Shown: positions 1-6,800 of the stretch, in pieces | How positions within the stretch are numbered: position 1 is the first letter of the stretch | How the letters are laid out: each line of letters opens with the position of its first letter | Assembly: GCA_946408145.1 (NCBI GenBank) | Contig: CAMJQX010000054.1 | Span: 1-8,999, forward strand | DNA from: an uncultured Clostridia bacterium | Lineage (GTDB): Bacteria; Bacillota_A; Clostridia; Oscillospirales; Oscillospiraceae | Direction of reading: 5' to 3' | DNA length: 8,999 nt | Made by a program: the position numbers and the translations under genes | The notes under the pieces: generated by a model | The model's input: only the letters and a program-made list of their open reading frames with translations | Told to the model about the DNA's origin: nothing | Database searches by the model: none

Positions 1-424
1 CGTTGCGGGCGTGGCCGCAGTGCAGGTCGCCCGTGGGGTTGGCGGAGACCCACTCGACGAGGATCTTTTTGCCCTTGCCGCTCTCGTTCTCGCCGTAGTG
101 CTCGCCCGCGTCGATGACCTGATTGATCAGCGCCGAGAGGGCGGTGTTTTTCAGCTTGAAGTTGATGAAGCCGGGGCGCGCAACGCTGATGGACTCCGCC
201 TCGGGCAGCAGCTCCGCCAGCTTGCCGGCAAGCTGCTCCGCGATCTCCACCGGATTCTTGCGCAGGCTGCGCGCGAGCTTCATCGCGGCGCTGGTGGCGT
301 AGTCGCCCAGCCTGGTGTCCTTCGGCGTCTCCACGACCAGAACGGTCTCGTCCATGTCCAGCTCGTACAGTGAGAGCACCGCCTCGTGCAGCGCCCGGTA
401 AATCTTCGATTCAAAATCACTCAT
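1..424 (-). CDS. argS: arginyl-tRNA synthetase, N-terminal part (runs off left edge)
   Basis: This cytosolic class I aminoacyl-tRNA synthetase charges tRNA-Arg with arginine using ATP. The reverse strand from the ATG at 424-422 reads 141 codons with no stop and leaves the window, so only the N-terminus is present; the family is usually about 550-600 residues. Residues 1 to about 95 fit the ArgS N-terminal additional domain, which recognises the tRNA D-loop, including a segment reading KDTRLGDYAT. The start of the catalytic Rossmann fold follows, with VSANPTGDLHCGHARN at the visible end. HCGH there is the class I 'HIGH' ATP-binding signature with Cys at the second position. The start is supported by AGGAGGAA (complement of 431-438) seven bases upstream of the ATG, and a TATAAT-type promoter lies further up. 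The KMSKS motif and anticodon-binding domain would be outside the window. The SANPTG/HxGHARN block is specific to ArgS, so identification is secure. Confidence 0.95.
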   Translation of the reverse strand, partial: MSDFESKIYRALHEAVLSLYELDMDETVLVVETPKDTRLGDYATSAAMKLARSLRKNPVEIAEQLAGKLAELLPEAESISVARPGFINFKLKNTALSALINQVIDAGEHYGENESGKGKKILVEWVSANPTGDLHCGHARN

Positions 425-499
425 GCCTGTTTCCTCCTGTATGTGCAGCCCCGCGGACAGCGGAGCTTCTCCTTCGATAATCAAAGGCTTAGAATAATT

Positions 500-527
500 A
501 TTATAGCATATCGCGGGAAATACACAA
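500..527 (-). promoter_or_regulatory. sigma-A-type promoter of argS
   Basis: On the minus strand the -10 box is a perfect TATAAT (plus-strand 500-505) and the -35 box is TTGTGT (522-527), separated by 16 bases. Transcription would start near 493, giving a leader of about 70 bases before the argS ATG at 424. That is too short for a T-box riboswitch, a regulator often found on synthetase genes in this phylum. The region is AT-rich in an otherwise GC-rich window, which supports the call. An inverted repeat covers the spacer and the edge of the -35 box (see 512-550). Confidence 0.75.
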
Positions 528-550
528 GGCTTTTTGCCGGTATTCCCGCG
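512..550. repeat. imperfect inverted repeat over the argS promoter
   Basis: The left arm (512-523, cgcgggaaatac) pairs with the right arm (540-550, gtattcccgcg) over 11 base pairs with one bulged A at 520. The 16-base loop contains a smaller GGC-TTTTT-GCC hairpin (528-538). Read leftwards, the element sits just after the acylphosphatase stop codon and overlaps the argS promoter spacer and -35 box. It lacks the T-run on the minus strand expected of an acyP terminator. On the plus strand it is followed by TTTT, but there is no plus-strand gene upstream. It could be an operator for argS, a weak terminator for acyP, or both; the sequence does not decide. Confidence 0.5.
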
Positions 551-555
551 TTTTC

Positions 556-855
556 TCAATACTCGTCGTAGCCGCGCACCTCGAAGCGGCGGTCATATGC
601 TTTGACCGGCATCTCGGTGATGTCCATGTCCGTGATGTGGATATGCGGGCGGCTTTTAAGCTGCAGCACCAGCCTGCGCAGCAGGGCGACGGGACCCTGC
701 GCCTCCATCTCCACCCGCCCGTCGGGCAGGTTGTCCACCCAGCCGGTCAAATAGAGGCTTTTGGCGAGATAGTACGCGGTATAGCGGAAGCCGACATGCT
801 GCACGCGCCCCGCGAAGACCACATGCCAGCGTGTGAGCTTTGTGCTGTCTGCCAT
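556..855 (-). CDS. acyP: acylphosphatase
   Basis: This 99-residue cytosolic enzyme is predicted to hydrolyse acyl phosphates such as acetyl phosphate or 1,3-bisphosphoglycerate to a carboxylate and phosphate; the physiological substrate in bacteria is not firmly known. The whole length is one acylphosphatase domain, matching the usual 90-100 residues. The phosphate-binding loop is GRVQHVGFRYTA (residues 16-27), with R24 as the expected catalytic arginine. TGWVDNLPDGRVEMEAQG (37-54) supplies the expected catalytic asparagine N42. The usual loop is GxVQGVGFR, so His20 replaces a nearly invariant glycine. The start is backed by GGGAGGAGG about six bases before the ATG. The gene is divergent from the cupin gene and ends 132 bases before argS, which has its own promoter, so it is probably transcribed alone. 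A TATGAT box (complement of 891-896) upstream may be its -10, but no good -35 is visible. Confidence 0.9.
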   Translation of the reverse strand: MADSTKLTRWHVVFAGRVQHVGFRYTAYYLAKSLYLTGWVDNLPDGRVEMEAQGPVALLRRLVLQLKSRPHIHITDMDITEMPVKAYDRRFEVRGYDEY

Positions 856-930
856 TCTTCCGCCTCCTCCCGCGATCCTGCTGTTACTTTATCATAGTGC
901 CGGCCGGCCTGCAAGCCTTCGTTTTTGCAG

Positions 931-959
931 TTGCCTCCGGAGGCTTCCCGCGGTATAAT
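931..959 (+). promoter_or_regulatory. sigma-A-type promoter of the cupin gene, containing a palindrome
   Basis: The -35 box TTGCCT (931-936) and a perfect -10 box TATAAT (954-959) are separated by 17 bases, the optimal spacing. A perfect 12-base palindrome, GCCTCCGGAGGC (933-944), begins inside the -35 box and extends into the spacer, a typical position for a repressor operator. A ribosome binding site AAGGAGG (976-982) follows, nine bases before the ATG at 992. The transcription start would be near 966, so the leader is only about 25 bases. Confidence 0.7.
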
Positions 960-991
960 GGGAGCAACACAAGCCAAGGAGGCGCACATCC

Positions 992-1339
992 ATGATCAGA
1001 CGCAGCGAAGAAAAACGTGTGGAAACCAAGAAAATGTTCAACGGCGAGGGAGAGGCCGTTCTGCAGCATATCCTCAACGGCGCGCCGGAGATGTACGGCA
1101 AGGGCAGGGTCTTTTCCCATCTGCTGCTCAGGCCCGGCTGTGAAGTCGGCTGGCACATCCACCACGGCGACGGCGAGACCTATTACGTTCTCAAGGGCCG
1201 CGGGCTCTACAACGACAACGGCACCGAGGTCGAGGTCGGCCCGGGCGACCTGACCTTTGTCGACGCCGAGGAGGGCCACGCTCTCAAAAACATCGGCGAG
1301 GGAGATCTGGAGGCCATCGCCCTGATCCTGTTCAAGTAG
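992..1339 (+). CDS. small single-domain cupin protein, probably metal-binding
   Basis: This is a 115-residue protein made of one cupin barrel; the exact activity is unknown. Cupin motif 1 is seen as GCEVGWHIHHGDGETYYVLKG (residues 49-69), with H55, H57 and E62 as predicted metal ligands. Motif 2 is GPGDLTFVDAEEGHALKN (83-100), giving the fourth ligand, H96. The three-His one-Glu set is complete, so the protein should bind a divalent metal such as Fe, Mn, Ni or Zn. Similar short cupins are annotated as sugar-isomerase-like, oxalate-decarboxylase-like or simply 'cupin domain-containing' proteins, and the sequence does not allow a choice among these. No DNA-binding domain or signal peptide is present. 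The ATG is preceded by AAGGAGG at nine bases and by its own promoter. It is divergent from acyP and convergent with the khpA end of the SRP cluster. Confidence 0.88.
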   Translation: MIRRSEEKRVETKKMFNGEGEAVLQHILNGAPEMYGKGRVFSHLLLRPGCEVGWHIHHGDGETYYVLKGRGLYNDNGTEVEVGPGDLTFVDAEEGHALKNIGEGDLEAIALILFK

Positions 1340-1360
1340 GGGCGAGCCTTGCGCTCGCCC
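1340..1360. repeat. GC-rich hairpin right after the cupin stop codon
   Basis: The eight-base arms gggcgagc (1340-1347) and gctcgccc (1353-1360) are perfectly complementary around a five-base loop, CTTGC. The hairpin begins immediately after the TAG stop of the cupin gene. There is no T-run after it, so it is not a complete intrinsic terminator. It may protect the 3' end of the mRNA, or may be a copy of a short dispersed TAGGGGCG-type palindrome of the kind I recall from related genomes. That second reading is memory-based and unverified here. Confidence 0.55.
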
Positions 1361-1395
1361 GGCGTGGGAAGCTCAGCAAAGCGGTCTTCATCTGC

Positions 1396-1438
1396 CGACA
1401 AAAAAGCAGCCGTCTTTTCGACGGCTGCTTTTTTGTCG
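1396..1438. terminator. bidirectional intrinsic terminator between convergent genes
   Basis: A perfect 19-base-pair inverted repeat (1396-1414 with 1420-1438) surrounds the five-base loop TTTTC. Its GC-rich core GCAGCCGTC/GACGGCTGC is flanked by six A on the left and six T on the right, so the RNA from either strand is a strong hairpin followed by a U-run. It would end the cupin transcript going right and the ylxM-ffh-rpsP-khpA transcript going left. It lies only a few bases beyond the khpA stop codon (complement of 1442-1444). Confidence 0.93.
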
Positions 1439-1441
1439 CGA

Positions 1442-1672
1442 TCAGTCCATGATCTCAACGGAAACTTTCTTGCCCTTTCGCTGGGCAACGGCCCGCATAA
1501 GGATACGGATCTGCTTGACGATCCTGCCCTGCCGGCCGATGACCTTGCCCATATCGCCGTCGGCCACGCGGACCTCAAAAATGGTCTCGCCGTCGGCTTT
1601 GCGCTCGGTCACAGAGACCTGATCGGGATGCTCGACCAGACTCTGCACGATGTAGGTCAAAAGTTCTTTCAT
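1442..1672 (-). CDS. khpA: KH-domain RNA-binding protein KhpA (YlqC family)
   Basis: This small cytosolic RNA-binding protein of 76 residues matches the usual size of the family. In Firmicutes such as Streptococcus pneumoniae, KhpA pairs with KhpB (Jag/EloR) and influences cell elongation and RNA metabolism. The KH signature GxxG is present as VIGRQGRI (residues 44-51; G46 and G49), in the helix-turn-helix element that holds single-stranded RNA, and is followed by a basic helix (KQIRILMRAVAQRKGKK). The ATG at 1672-1670 is preceded by AAGGAG about eleven bases upstream. It lies 19 bases after rpsP, so the two are surely cotranscribed, as in Bacillus subtilis (rpsP-ylqC). In many relatives rimM, trmD and rplS follow; here the transcription unit stops at the terminator. 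Confidence 0.93.
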   Translation of the reverse strand: MKELLTYIVQSLVEHPDQVSVTERKADGETIFEVRVADGDMGKVIGRQGRIVKQIRILMRAVAQRKGKKVSVEIMD

Positions 1673-1691
1673 GCCGGTAGAAACTCCTTTT

Positions 1692-1928
1692 TCAGGCCTC
1701 GACCTTCTTGAGCAGTCCGCGGACGGTGTCGGTGGGCTGAGCGCCGTTGGCGATCCAGTACTCCACGCGGTCCATCTTGACCGTCAGCTTGCTGCCGTCG
1801 GCCATGGGATCGTACAGGCCGACTTCCTCGATGAAGCGGCCGTCACGGGGGCTGCGGGAATCCGCAACGACGATGCGGTAGTAAGGAGCCTTCTTGGCGC
1901 CCATTCTGCGAAGTCTGATTTTAACCAT
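1692..1928 (-). CDS. rpsP: 30S ribosomal protein S16 (bS16)
   Basis: This is a 78-residue structural protein of the small ribosomal subunit that binds 16S rRNA and helps 30S assembly. The whole protein is one S16 domain, starting [20 protein letters not shown], with the typical [20 protein letters not shown] stretch (residues 22-41) and a C-terminal [18 protein letters not shown] segment (58-75). Length is normal for a compact Firmicute S16 without an extension. GGAGGAG lies about eight bases upstream of the ATG. It sits between ffh (78-base gap) and khpA (19-base gap), the standard neighbours. The longer gap to ffh contains an inverted repeat and a possible secondary promoter (1962-1989). 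Confidence 0.97.
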   Translation of the reverse strand: MVKIRLRRMGAKKAPYYRIVVADSRSPRDGRFIEEVGLYDPMADGSKLTVKMDRVEYWIANGAQPTDTVRGLLKKVEA

Positions 1929-1961
1929 TGTATTTCTCCTCCAAATAGTATTGACATATCT

Positions 1962-1989
1962 ATTACAAACGCGGATCGCGTATTGTAAA
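1962..1989 (-). promoter_or_regulatory. possible internal rpsP promoter overlapped by an inverted repeat
   Basis: Reading leftwards, TTTACA (complement of 1984-1989) and TGTAAT (complement of 1962-1967) are each one base from the sigma-A consensus and are separated by 16 bases. They would give rpsP-khpA its own supply of transcript in addition to the ylxM promoter. The same bases form an imperfect hairpin: 1963-1973 (ttacaaacgcg) pairs with 1977-1988 (cgcgtattgtaa), with a three-base loop and one bulge. No T-run follows the hairpin in the leftward direction, so a terminator between ffh and rpsP is unlikely. Promoter, processing site and operator all remain possible. Confidence 0.4.
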
Positions 1990-2006
1990 CCTTTGTAGGG
2001 GCTCGG

Positions 2007-3371
2007 TCAAATCCCGAAGCCCGGGAAGCCGCCGGGCATGCCGCCCATTTTGCCCATCTTCTTCTGCAGCTTGCGCATGTTCTTGCCGGAGAACTGCTTC
2101 ATCATCTGCTGCATGGCCTCAAACTGCTTGATGAGCCGGTTCACGTCCACCACCTGTGTGCCGGAGCCCGCGGCGATGCGCTTTTTGCGGCTGGAGTTGA
2201 GGATGGCGGGGTTGTCGCGCTCGGCCTGGGTCATGGAGAGGATGATGGCCTCCTGCCGGGCAAGCGCCTTCTCATCCATCTTCGCGCCCTTGAGCGCCTT
2301 GGCGTCCACGCCGGGGATCATCCCGGCCAGGTCGCCCAGATCGCCCATGTTTTTGAGCTGGGCCATCTGATCGAGATAGTCGCTGAGGGTGAAGCGGTTG
2401 GCGCGCAGCTTCTCCGCCGCCTCCAGCGCCTTCTTCTCGTCGAAGCTCTGCTCCGCCTTTTCGATGAGGGTCAGCACATCGCCCATGCCGAGGATGCGGC
2501 TGGCCATGCGGTCGGGGTGGAAGGGCTCGATCATGTCGAGCTTCTCGCCCACGCCCATGAACTTGATCGGCTTGCCCGTGGCCGCGCGGATCGAGAGCGC
2601 CGCGCCGCCTCTGGCGTCGCCGTCGAGCTTGGAGAGCATCACGCCCGTGACGCCGAGGGCCTCGTCAAAGGCCGTGGCGGCGTTCACCGCGTCCTGACCG
2701 GTCATGGCGTCCACCACCAGCAGGATCTCGGCGGGCTCGACCGCGTCGCGGATGTCCTTGAGCTCCTGCATCAGCTGCTCGTCGATGTGGAGCCGGCCGG
2801 CAGTGTCGAGGAAGACCAGATCGTTGCCGTGCTTTTTCGCGTGCTCAATGGCTGCCTTCGCGATGTCCACCGGGTTCTGCTGCCCCATCTGAAAGACGGG
2901 GATGTTCAGCTGCGCGCCGACGGTCTCGAGCTGCTTGATGGCGGCGGGACGGTAGATGTCGCAGGCGACGAGCAGCGGGCGCTTGCCCTGCTTGCGCATG
3001 TAGCCGGCGAGCTTGGCGCCGTTGGTGGTCTTGCCCGCGCCCTGCAGGCCGACGAGCATCACCACGCTCGGCGATTTGGAGCCGATGTTCAGCTTCTGGT
3101 TTTCGCCGCCCATGAGAGCGCAGAGCTCCTCGTTGACGATCTTGATGACCATCTGGGCGGGGTTGAGCGCCTCGAGCACATCGGTACCGACGGCGCGCTC
3201 GGTGACGGACTTGGTGAAATCCTTGACCACCTTGTAGCTGACGTCCGCCTCCAGCAGCGCCATACGCACCTCGCGCATGGCCTCCTTGACGTCGCCGGCC
3301 GTCAGCCTGCCCTTGCCGCGCAGCCGTTTGAAGGCCGCGCTCAGTTTATCGGATAAGCTTTCAAACGCCAT
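2007..3371 (-). CDS. ffh: signal recognition particle protein, SRP54 GTPase
   Basis: Ffh binds the SRP RNA and the hydrophobic signal of nascent chains at the ribosome. With the receptor FtsY it delivers them to the SecYEG channel, coupled to GTP hydrolysis. The 454 residues show the full order: N-domain helices (about 1-95), G domain (about 100-295) and methionine-rich M domain (about 325-454). GTPase motifs are G1 GLQGAGKTT (108-116), the DxxR box CDIYRPAA (137-144), G3 DTAGR (189-193) and G4 SKLDGDARGG (247-256). The M domain carries AGSGTQVVDVNRLIKQF (401-417), the RNA-binding helix-turn-helix, then Met-rich QQMMKQF and a Gly/Met tail. Length is normal for the family. The ATG lies nine bases after the ylxM stop, with a modest GAGGG site overlapping that stop, which suggests translational coupling. 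Neither the SRP RNA gene nor ftsY is in the window. Confidence 0.98.
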   Translation of the reverse strand: MAFESLSDKLSAAFKRLRGKGRLTAGDVKEAMREVRMALLEADVSYKVVKDFTKSVTERAVGTDVLEALNPAQMVIKIVNEELCALMGGENQKLNIGSKSPSVVMLVGLQGAGKTTNGAKLAGYMRKQGKRPLLVACDIYRPAAIKQLETVGAQLNIPVFQMGQQNPVDIAKAAIEHAKKHGNDLVFLDTAGRLHIDEQLMQELKDIRDAVEPAEILLVVDAMTGQDAVNAATAFDEALGVTGVMLSKLDGDARGGAALSIRAATGKPIKFMGVGEKLDMIEPFHPDRMASRILGMGDVLTLIEKAEQSFDEKKALEAAEKLRANRFTLSDYLDQMAQLKNMGDLGDLAGMIPGVDAKALKGAKMDEKALARQEAIILSMTQAERDNPAILNSSRKKRIAAGSGTQVVDVNRLIKQFEAMQQMMKQFSGKNMRKLQKKMGKMGGMPGGFPGFGI

Positions 3372-3380
3372 CGTTTTCCC

Positions 3381-3728
3381 TCACACAAAGCTGTCGAGCA
3401 GCTCGATCGCCTCGTTTGCCAGCGCGCGCTCCCCGCCCTCGCAGCGATCCCGCAGGAGGGAGAGCTTTTCCCGCAGCTGCTCCAACGCCCGCTGATTCTG
3501 CGTAAAGCGGCGGATCAGGCCCGTCTTCTCCTCGATCTGGCGCAGGGAGGCCTCCGCCCGGCGGATGTTGTCCCACACGCCCTGGCGGGAGATCCCGCTC
3601 TGCTCTGCGATCTCGGAGAGCGACAGATCCTCGTTGTAGTGCAGATCGTAGCACTCGCGCTGCTTATCGGTCAGGAGTTCGCCGTAGAAATCCAGCAGCA
3701 TCGACTGCATCAGCCGGCTGTCGTTCAT
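3381..3728 (-). CDS. ylxM: YlxM family SRP-associated helix-turn-helix protein
   Basis: This 115-residue UPF0122/YlxM protein is encoded just before ffh. In Firmicutes YlxM is associated with SRP function (reported to modulate SRP/FtsY GTPase activity in Streptococcus); its shape resembles a sigma-70 region 4-like helix-turn-helix protein. The hallmark N-terminus is seen as LLDFYGELLTDKQRECYDLHYNED (residues 11-34). A helix-turn-helix follows (LSLSEIAEQSGISRQGVWDNIRRAE, 35-59), and the C-terminal half is a charged, leucine-rich helix likely to form a coiled coil (about 60-112). The ATG at 3728-3726 follows AGGGGGG about seven bases upstream, and a near-consensus promoter precedes it, so this is the first gene of the ylxM-ffh-rpsP-khpA unit. 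Confidence 0.94.
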   Translation of the reverse strand: MNDSRLMQSMLLDFYGELLTDKQRECYDLHYNEDLSLSEIAEQSGISRQGVWDNIRRAEASLRQIEEKTGLIRRFTQNQRALEQLREKLSLLRDRCEGGERALANEAIELLDSFV

Positions 3729-3764
3729 ACAGCATCCCCCCTGTCAAGCTTTTCAGCTTCACAG

Positions 3765-3793
3765 AGTATACACGCCTTTCCTCCGGCTGTCAA
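3765..3793 (-). promoter_or_regulatory. strong sigma-A promoter of the ylxM-ffh-rpsP-khpA cluster
   Basis: On the minus strand the -35 box is a perfect TTGACA (complement of 3788-3793) and the -10 box is TATACT (complement of 3765-3770), with the optimal 17-base spacer. Transcription would begin about 30 bases before the ylxM ATG. A second TTGACA lies downstream, just before the ylxM ribosome binding site, but has no paired -10. This is the strongest promoter visible in the window, as expected for an essential cluster. Confidence 0.85.
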
Positions 3794-3821
3794 GTATTTT
3801 TTCTTAACAGAAGCGGATTTG

Positions 3822-3829
3822 TATAGAAT
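3822..3829 (+). promoter_or_regulatory. weak candidate -10 region for the glucan synthase gene
   Basis: The stretch TATAGAAT (3822-3829) can be read as a -10 box, either TATAGA or TAGAAT, about 50 bases before the ATG at 3880. No good -35 is found at 16-18 bases; the hexamers there (TTTTCT, TTCTTA) match consensus at three of six positions. Either the gene is weakly expressed, it needs an activator or another sigma factor, or the promoter is elsewhere in the 151-base divergent spacer. Confidence 0.3.
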
Positions 3830-3879
3830 ACCCCGCCGTGGAAAAAATAGGGAGAGAACTATCTGTGAAGGAGATCATC

Positions 3880-6800
3880 ATGGATCGGAACCTCTCCCTG
3901 TATATTGAAAACGACCGCCTGCACGACTACGCAGCGTCCACGGCAAGGCTGCTGCACCCCGCGGGAGAATGCGGCGGAAAGGCCGCCGCGCGGACGCTCG
4001 CCGCCCGGGTGCGGGAGATCCGCCGCTGTACCGCGGCCGTGCGCCGGCGGTATCGGGACAGCGCACAGGTCCCGGCGGCCTGTGAATGGCTGCTGGACAA
4101 CTGGTATCTGGTACAGCGGGAGCATCTGCTCGCGGCCGAGTCGCTGCGCACGGCGCGCCGCCTGCGCCGCTGCGAGGAGGGTCTGCTGGTGCTGTCCCTC
4201 TGCCGCAGTCTGCTCCGATCCGGGCTCGGCAGCGCGGACGAGGAGCGGAGCCGGCTCTTTCTGGACGGCTTTCAGAGCATCACCGTGCTGCGCCGGGCGG
4301 AGCTCGCTCTCTTCCCCCGCTGCCTCGAGGCAGCCTGCCTGGAGGAGATCGCCGCCGTCTGCCGCCGCATGCCCTACAGCGCCGAGCTGGACGCCTTCGC
4401 CGCAGAGCTGGAGGCGCTCTTCGGCACGCTGCGGCTCTTCTCGCAGCTCGACGCGGAGAAGCTCCTGGACAGCGCGGATGTGAGCGCCGCGGTGCTGGCC
4501 GCCGACCCCGACGGCGTCTTCCCGAGGATGGATCGCGAGAGCAGGCTCGATTACCTGCGCCGGCTGGAGAAGTTAGCGCGCCGCGAGGGGGTCGAGGAGC
4601 ATGTCTGCGCCCGCAGTCTCATCCGTTCCGCCAAGGCGGAGAAACGGCACGTCGGCGCGTATCTGTTCCGCCCGGCCCGTCCCTTCTTCGCCGGTCTGTA
4701 CATCGCGGTGAACCTGCTGCTGACGCTGCTGCTGAGTCTCGGCGTCGGTCTGTCGCTCGACAGCGGCGCGGCCGCGCTGCTGCTGCTGTTGCCGGTCTCG
4801 GAGCTCGTCAAGCGCGTGCTGGACACGCTGCTCCTGCGTCTGCTGCCGCCGCGGCGCCTGCCCAGACTGGATCTTTCTGAAGGCGTCCCTGCCGAGGGGC
4901 GCACGCTCTGCGTCGTCTCGACGCTGCTCGGCGGCGAGCGGGAGGCCCATGACGCGGCGCGGCGGCTGGAGGAGCTGCGCTTTGCCTGCAGGAGAGAGGG
5001 AAAAAACCTGCGTTTCGGCCTGCTGGCCGATCTGCCGGAGGCGGACAGCGCCGAGACGGAGGCGGACGCCGCCGTCCTCGCCGCCGCGGTGGAGGAGATC
5101 CACCGGCTGAACCGGCAGCACGGCGGCGGCTTTTATCTCTTCACACGTCCCCGCCGCTTTGACGGCGAGCGCTGGAGCGGCAGGGAGCGCAAGCGCGGGG
5201 CCCTGCTCGAGCTGGCGCGGCTCCTGAGCGACCGGGAGTCGGAGCTGAGCGTCACCGGAGACCGGGACGCGCTGGCAGGGACCCGCTTTTTGCTGACGCT
5301 CGACAGCGACACGCGGCTGTATCCCGGCGCGGCCGGGGAGCTGATCGGCGCGATGCTGCATCCGCTCAATACGCCGAGGCTCGATGCGGAAAAGGGGCTC
5401 GTCACCGCGGGCTACGGGATCCTGCAGCCGCGGCTCGAGACCGAGCTGCAGAGCGCGAACGCCTCGGATTTCTCGCTGGTCTTTGCCGGGCCCGGCGGCT
5501 CCGACCCTTACGGGAGCGGCTGCGGCGAGCTCTACATGGACGCCTTCGGCCGCAGCGGCTTTTCCGGAAAGGGGCTCGTCGACCTGCGTGCCCTCCTGCT
5601 GTGCAGCGAAAAGCATATCCCGGAGGGCCGCGTTCTCTCTCATGACGCGCCGGAGGGCGCGCTGCTGCGCGGCGGCTTTGTGGGGGACGCCGCCTTTTCC
5701 GACCGCTTCCCTGCCCGCCCGCTCGCCTACTACAAGAGGCTGCACCGCTGGGTGCGCGGCGACTGGCAGAACCTTCCCTTTCTGTTCGCGCCCGCTCTCT
5801 GCGCCGTCGACCGCTGGCGGCTCTTCGACAGCCTGCGCCGGAGTCTCCTGCCGCCGATGACCCTGCTGGCCATTCTGGCGGGCTTTCTGCTGCCCGGCCA
5901 CCCGCTGGCGATCTCCGCCGCGGCGGCTCTGCTCGCGCTGACGGGGCGCATCTTCCGCACGCTGGCCGAGGCGGGCCTGAGCCGCCCGCAGCGGCCGCAT
6001 CCGCGGCACTACGCCAGGGTGCTGACAGGGATCGGCGGCGCGATCGTGCAGTGCTTCCTGCGGCTCTGGCTGCTGCCCTTTGAGAGCTGGATCTGCCTCA
6101 CGGCGCTGCTGACCGCGCTCTGGCGCATGGGCGTGAGCCACAGGCGTCTCCTGCAGTGGCAGACCGCCGCACAGGCCGAGCAGAGCGGCCGCGGACTCTT
6201 CGACTACGCCCGGGCCTTCTGGCAGAGCGAGCTGCTGGGTCTCGCTCTGCTGCTGTTTTCCCCGGTGGTCATGGGCTGCTCGGCGGGGCTGGTGTGGCTG
6301 CTGAGCCCGCTGTGCGCCTGGGCGCTGGGTCTGCCCGCCGTGCAGGACAGCAGCCTCAGCCGCGCGGATCGGGCCTGGCTGCGGCAGGCCGCGGCGGACG
6401 GCTTCGGGTATTTCACCGCAAACTGCACGGCGGAGGACAACTACCTCCCGCCGGACAATGTGCAGGAGCAGCCGCCGACCGGGGCTGCCCACCGCACGTC
6501 GCCCACCAACATCGGGCTATGCCTCCTGTCCTTCGCCGCCGCCTGCGATCTGGAGATCCTTCCCCGCGAGGAGCTGCCGGGCTGCGTCGCGCGGATGCTG
6601 GACACGCTGGAGCGGATGCCGCGCTACCGGGGGCATTTCTTCAACTGGTACGACACGCGCACGCTCGCTCCCCTGCCGCCCGCCATGCTCTCCACCGTGG
6701 ACAGCGGCAACCTCTGCGCGGCGCTCACCGCTCTGCGGCAGGCGCTGCTCGAATACGGCGAGACGGCGCTCGCACGCCGCGTCGAGACGCTCTGCGGCGC

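Noticed and set aside
11..373. A 120-codon plus-strand frame at the left edge
   Set aside because: It is antisense to argS, whose SANPTG and HxGHARN motifs prove the minus strand is coding.
425..493. A T-box riboswitch in the argS leader
   Set aside because: The predicted leader is only about 70 bases; a T-box with specifier stem, T-box sequence and terminator/antiterminator needs far more, and no such motif is seen.
1951..1979. A plus-strand promoter starting with TTGACA at 1951
   Set aside because: The hexamer 17 bases downstream is GATCGC, not a -10 box, and no plus-strand gene follows.
2517..3356. A 279-codon plus-strand frame opposite ffh
   Set aside because: It lies wholly antisense to the ffh GTPase domain, and its Leu/Val/Asp/His-rich sequence mirrors the ffh codons; no ribosome binding site or domain.
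4086..4880. A 264-codon plus-strand frame in a second phase inside the synthase gene
   Set aside because: Arg/Ala/Gly-rich translation without motifs, while the main frame through the same bases shows conserved Cgs N-terminal segments and two membrane helices.
4573..6492. A 639-codon open frame on the minus strand opposite the glucan synthase gene
   Set aside because: Its translation is a low-complexity mix of Gln, Arg, Ala, Glu and Pro, it lacks a ribosome binding site and any recognisable domain, and the plus strand carries dense family motifs over the same bases. It is a shadow of GC-rich codon usage.
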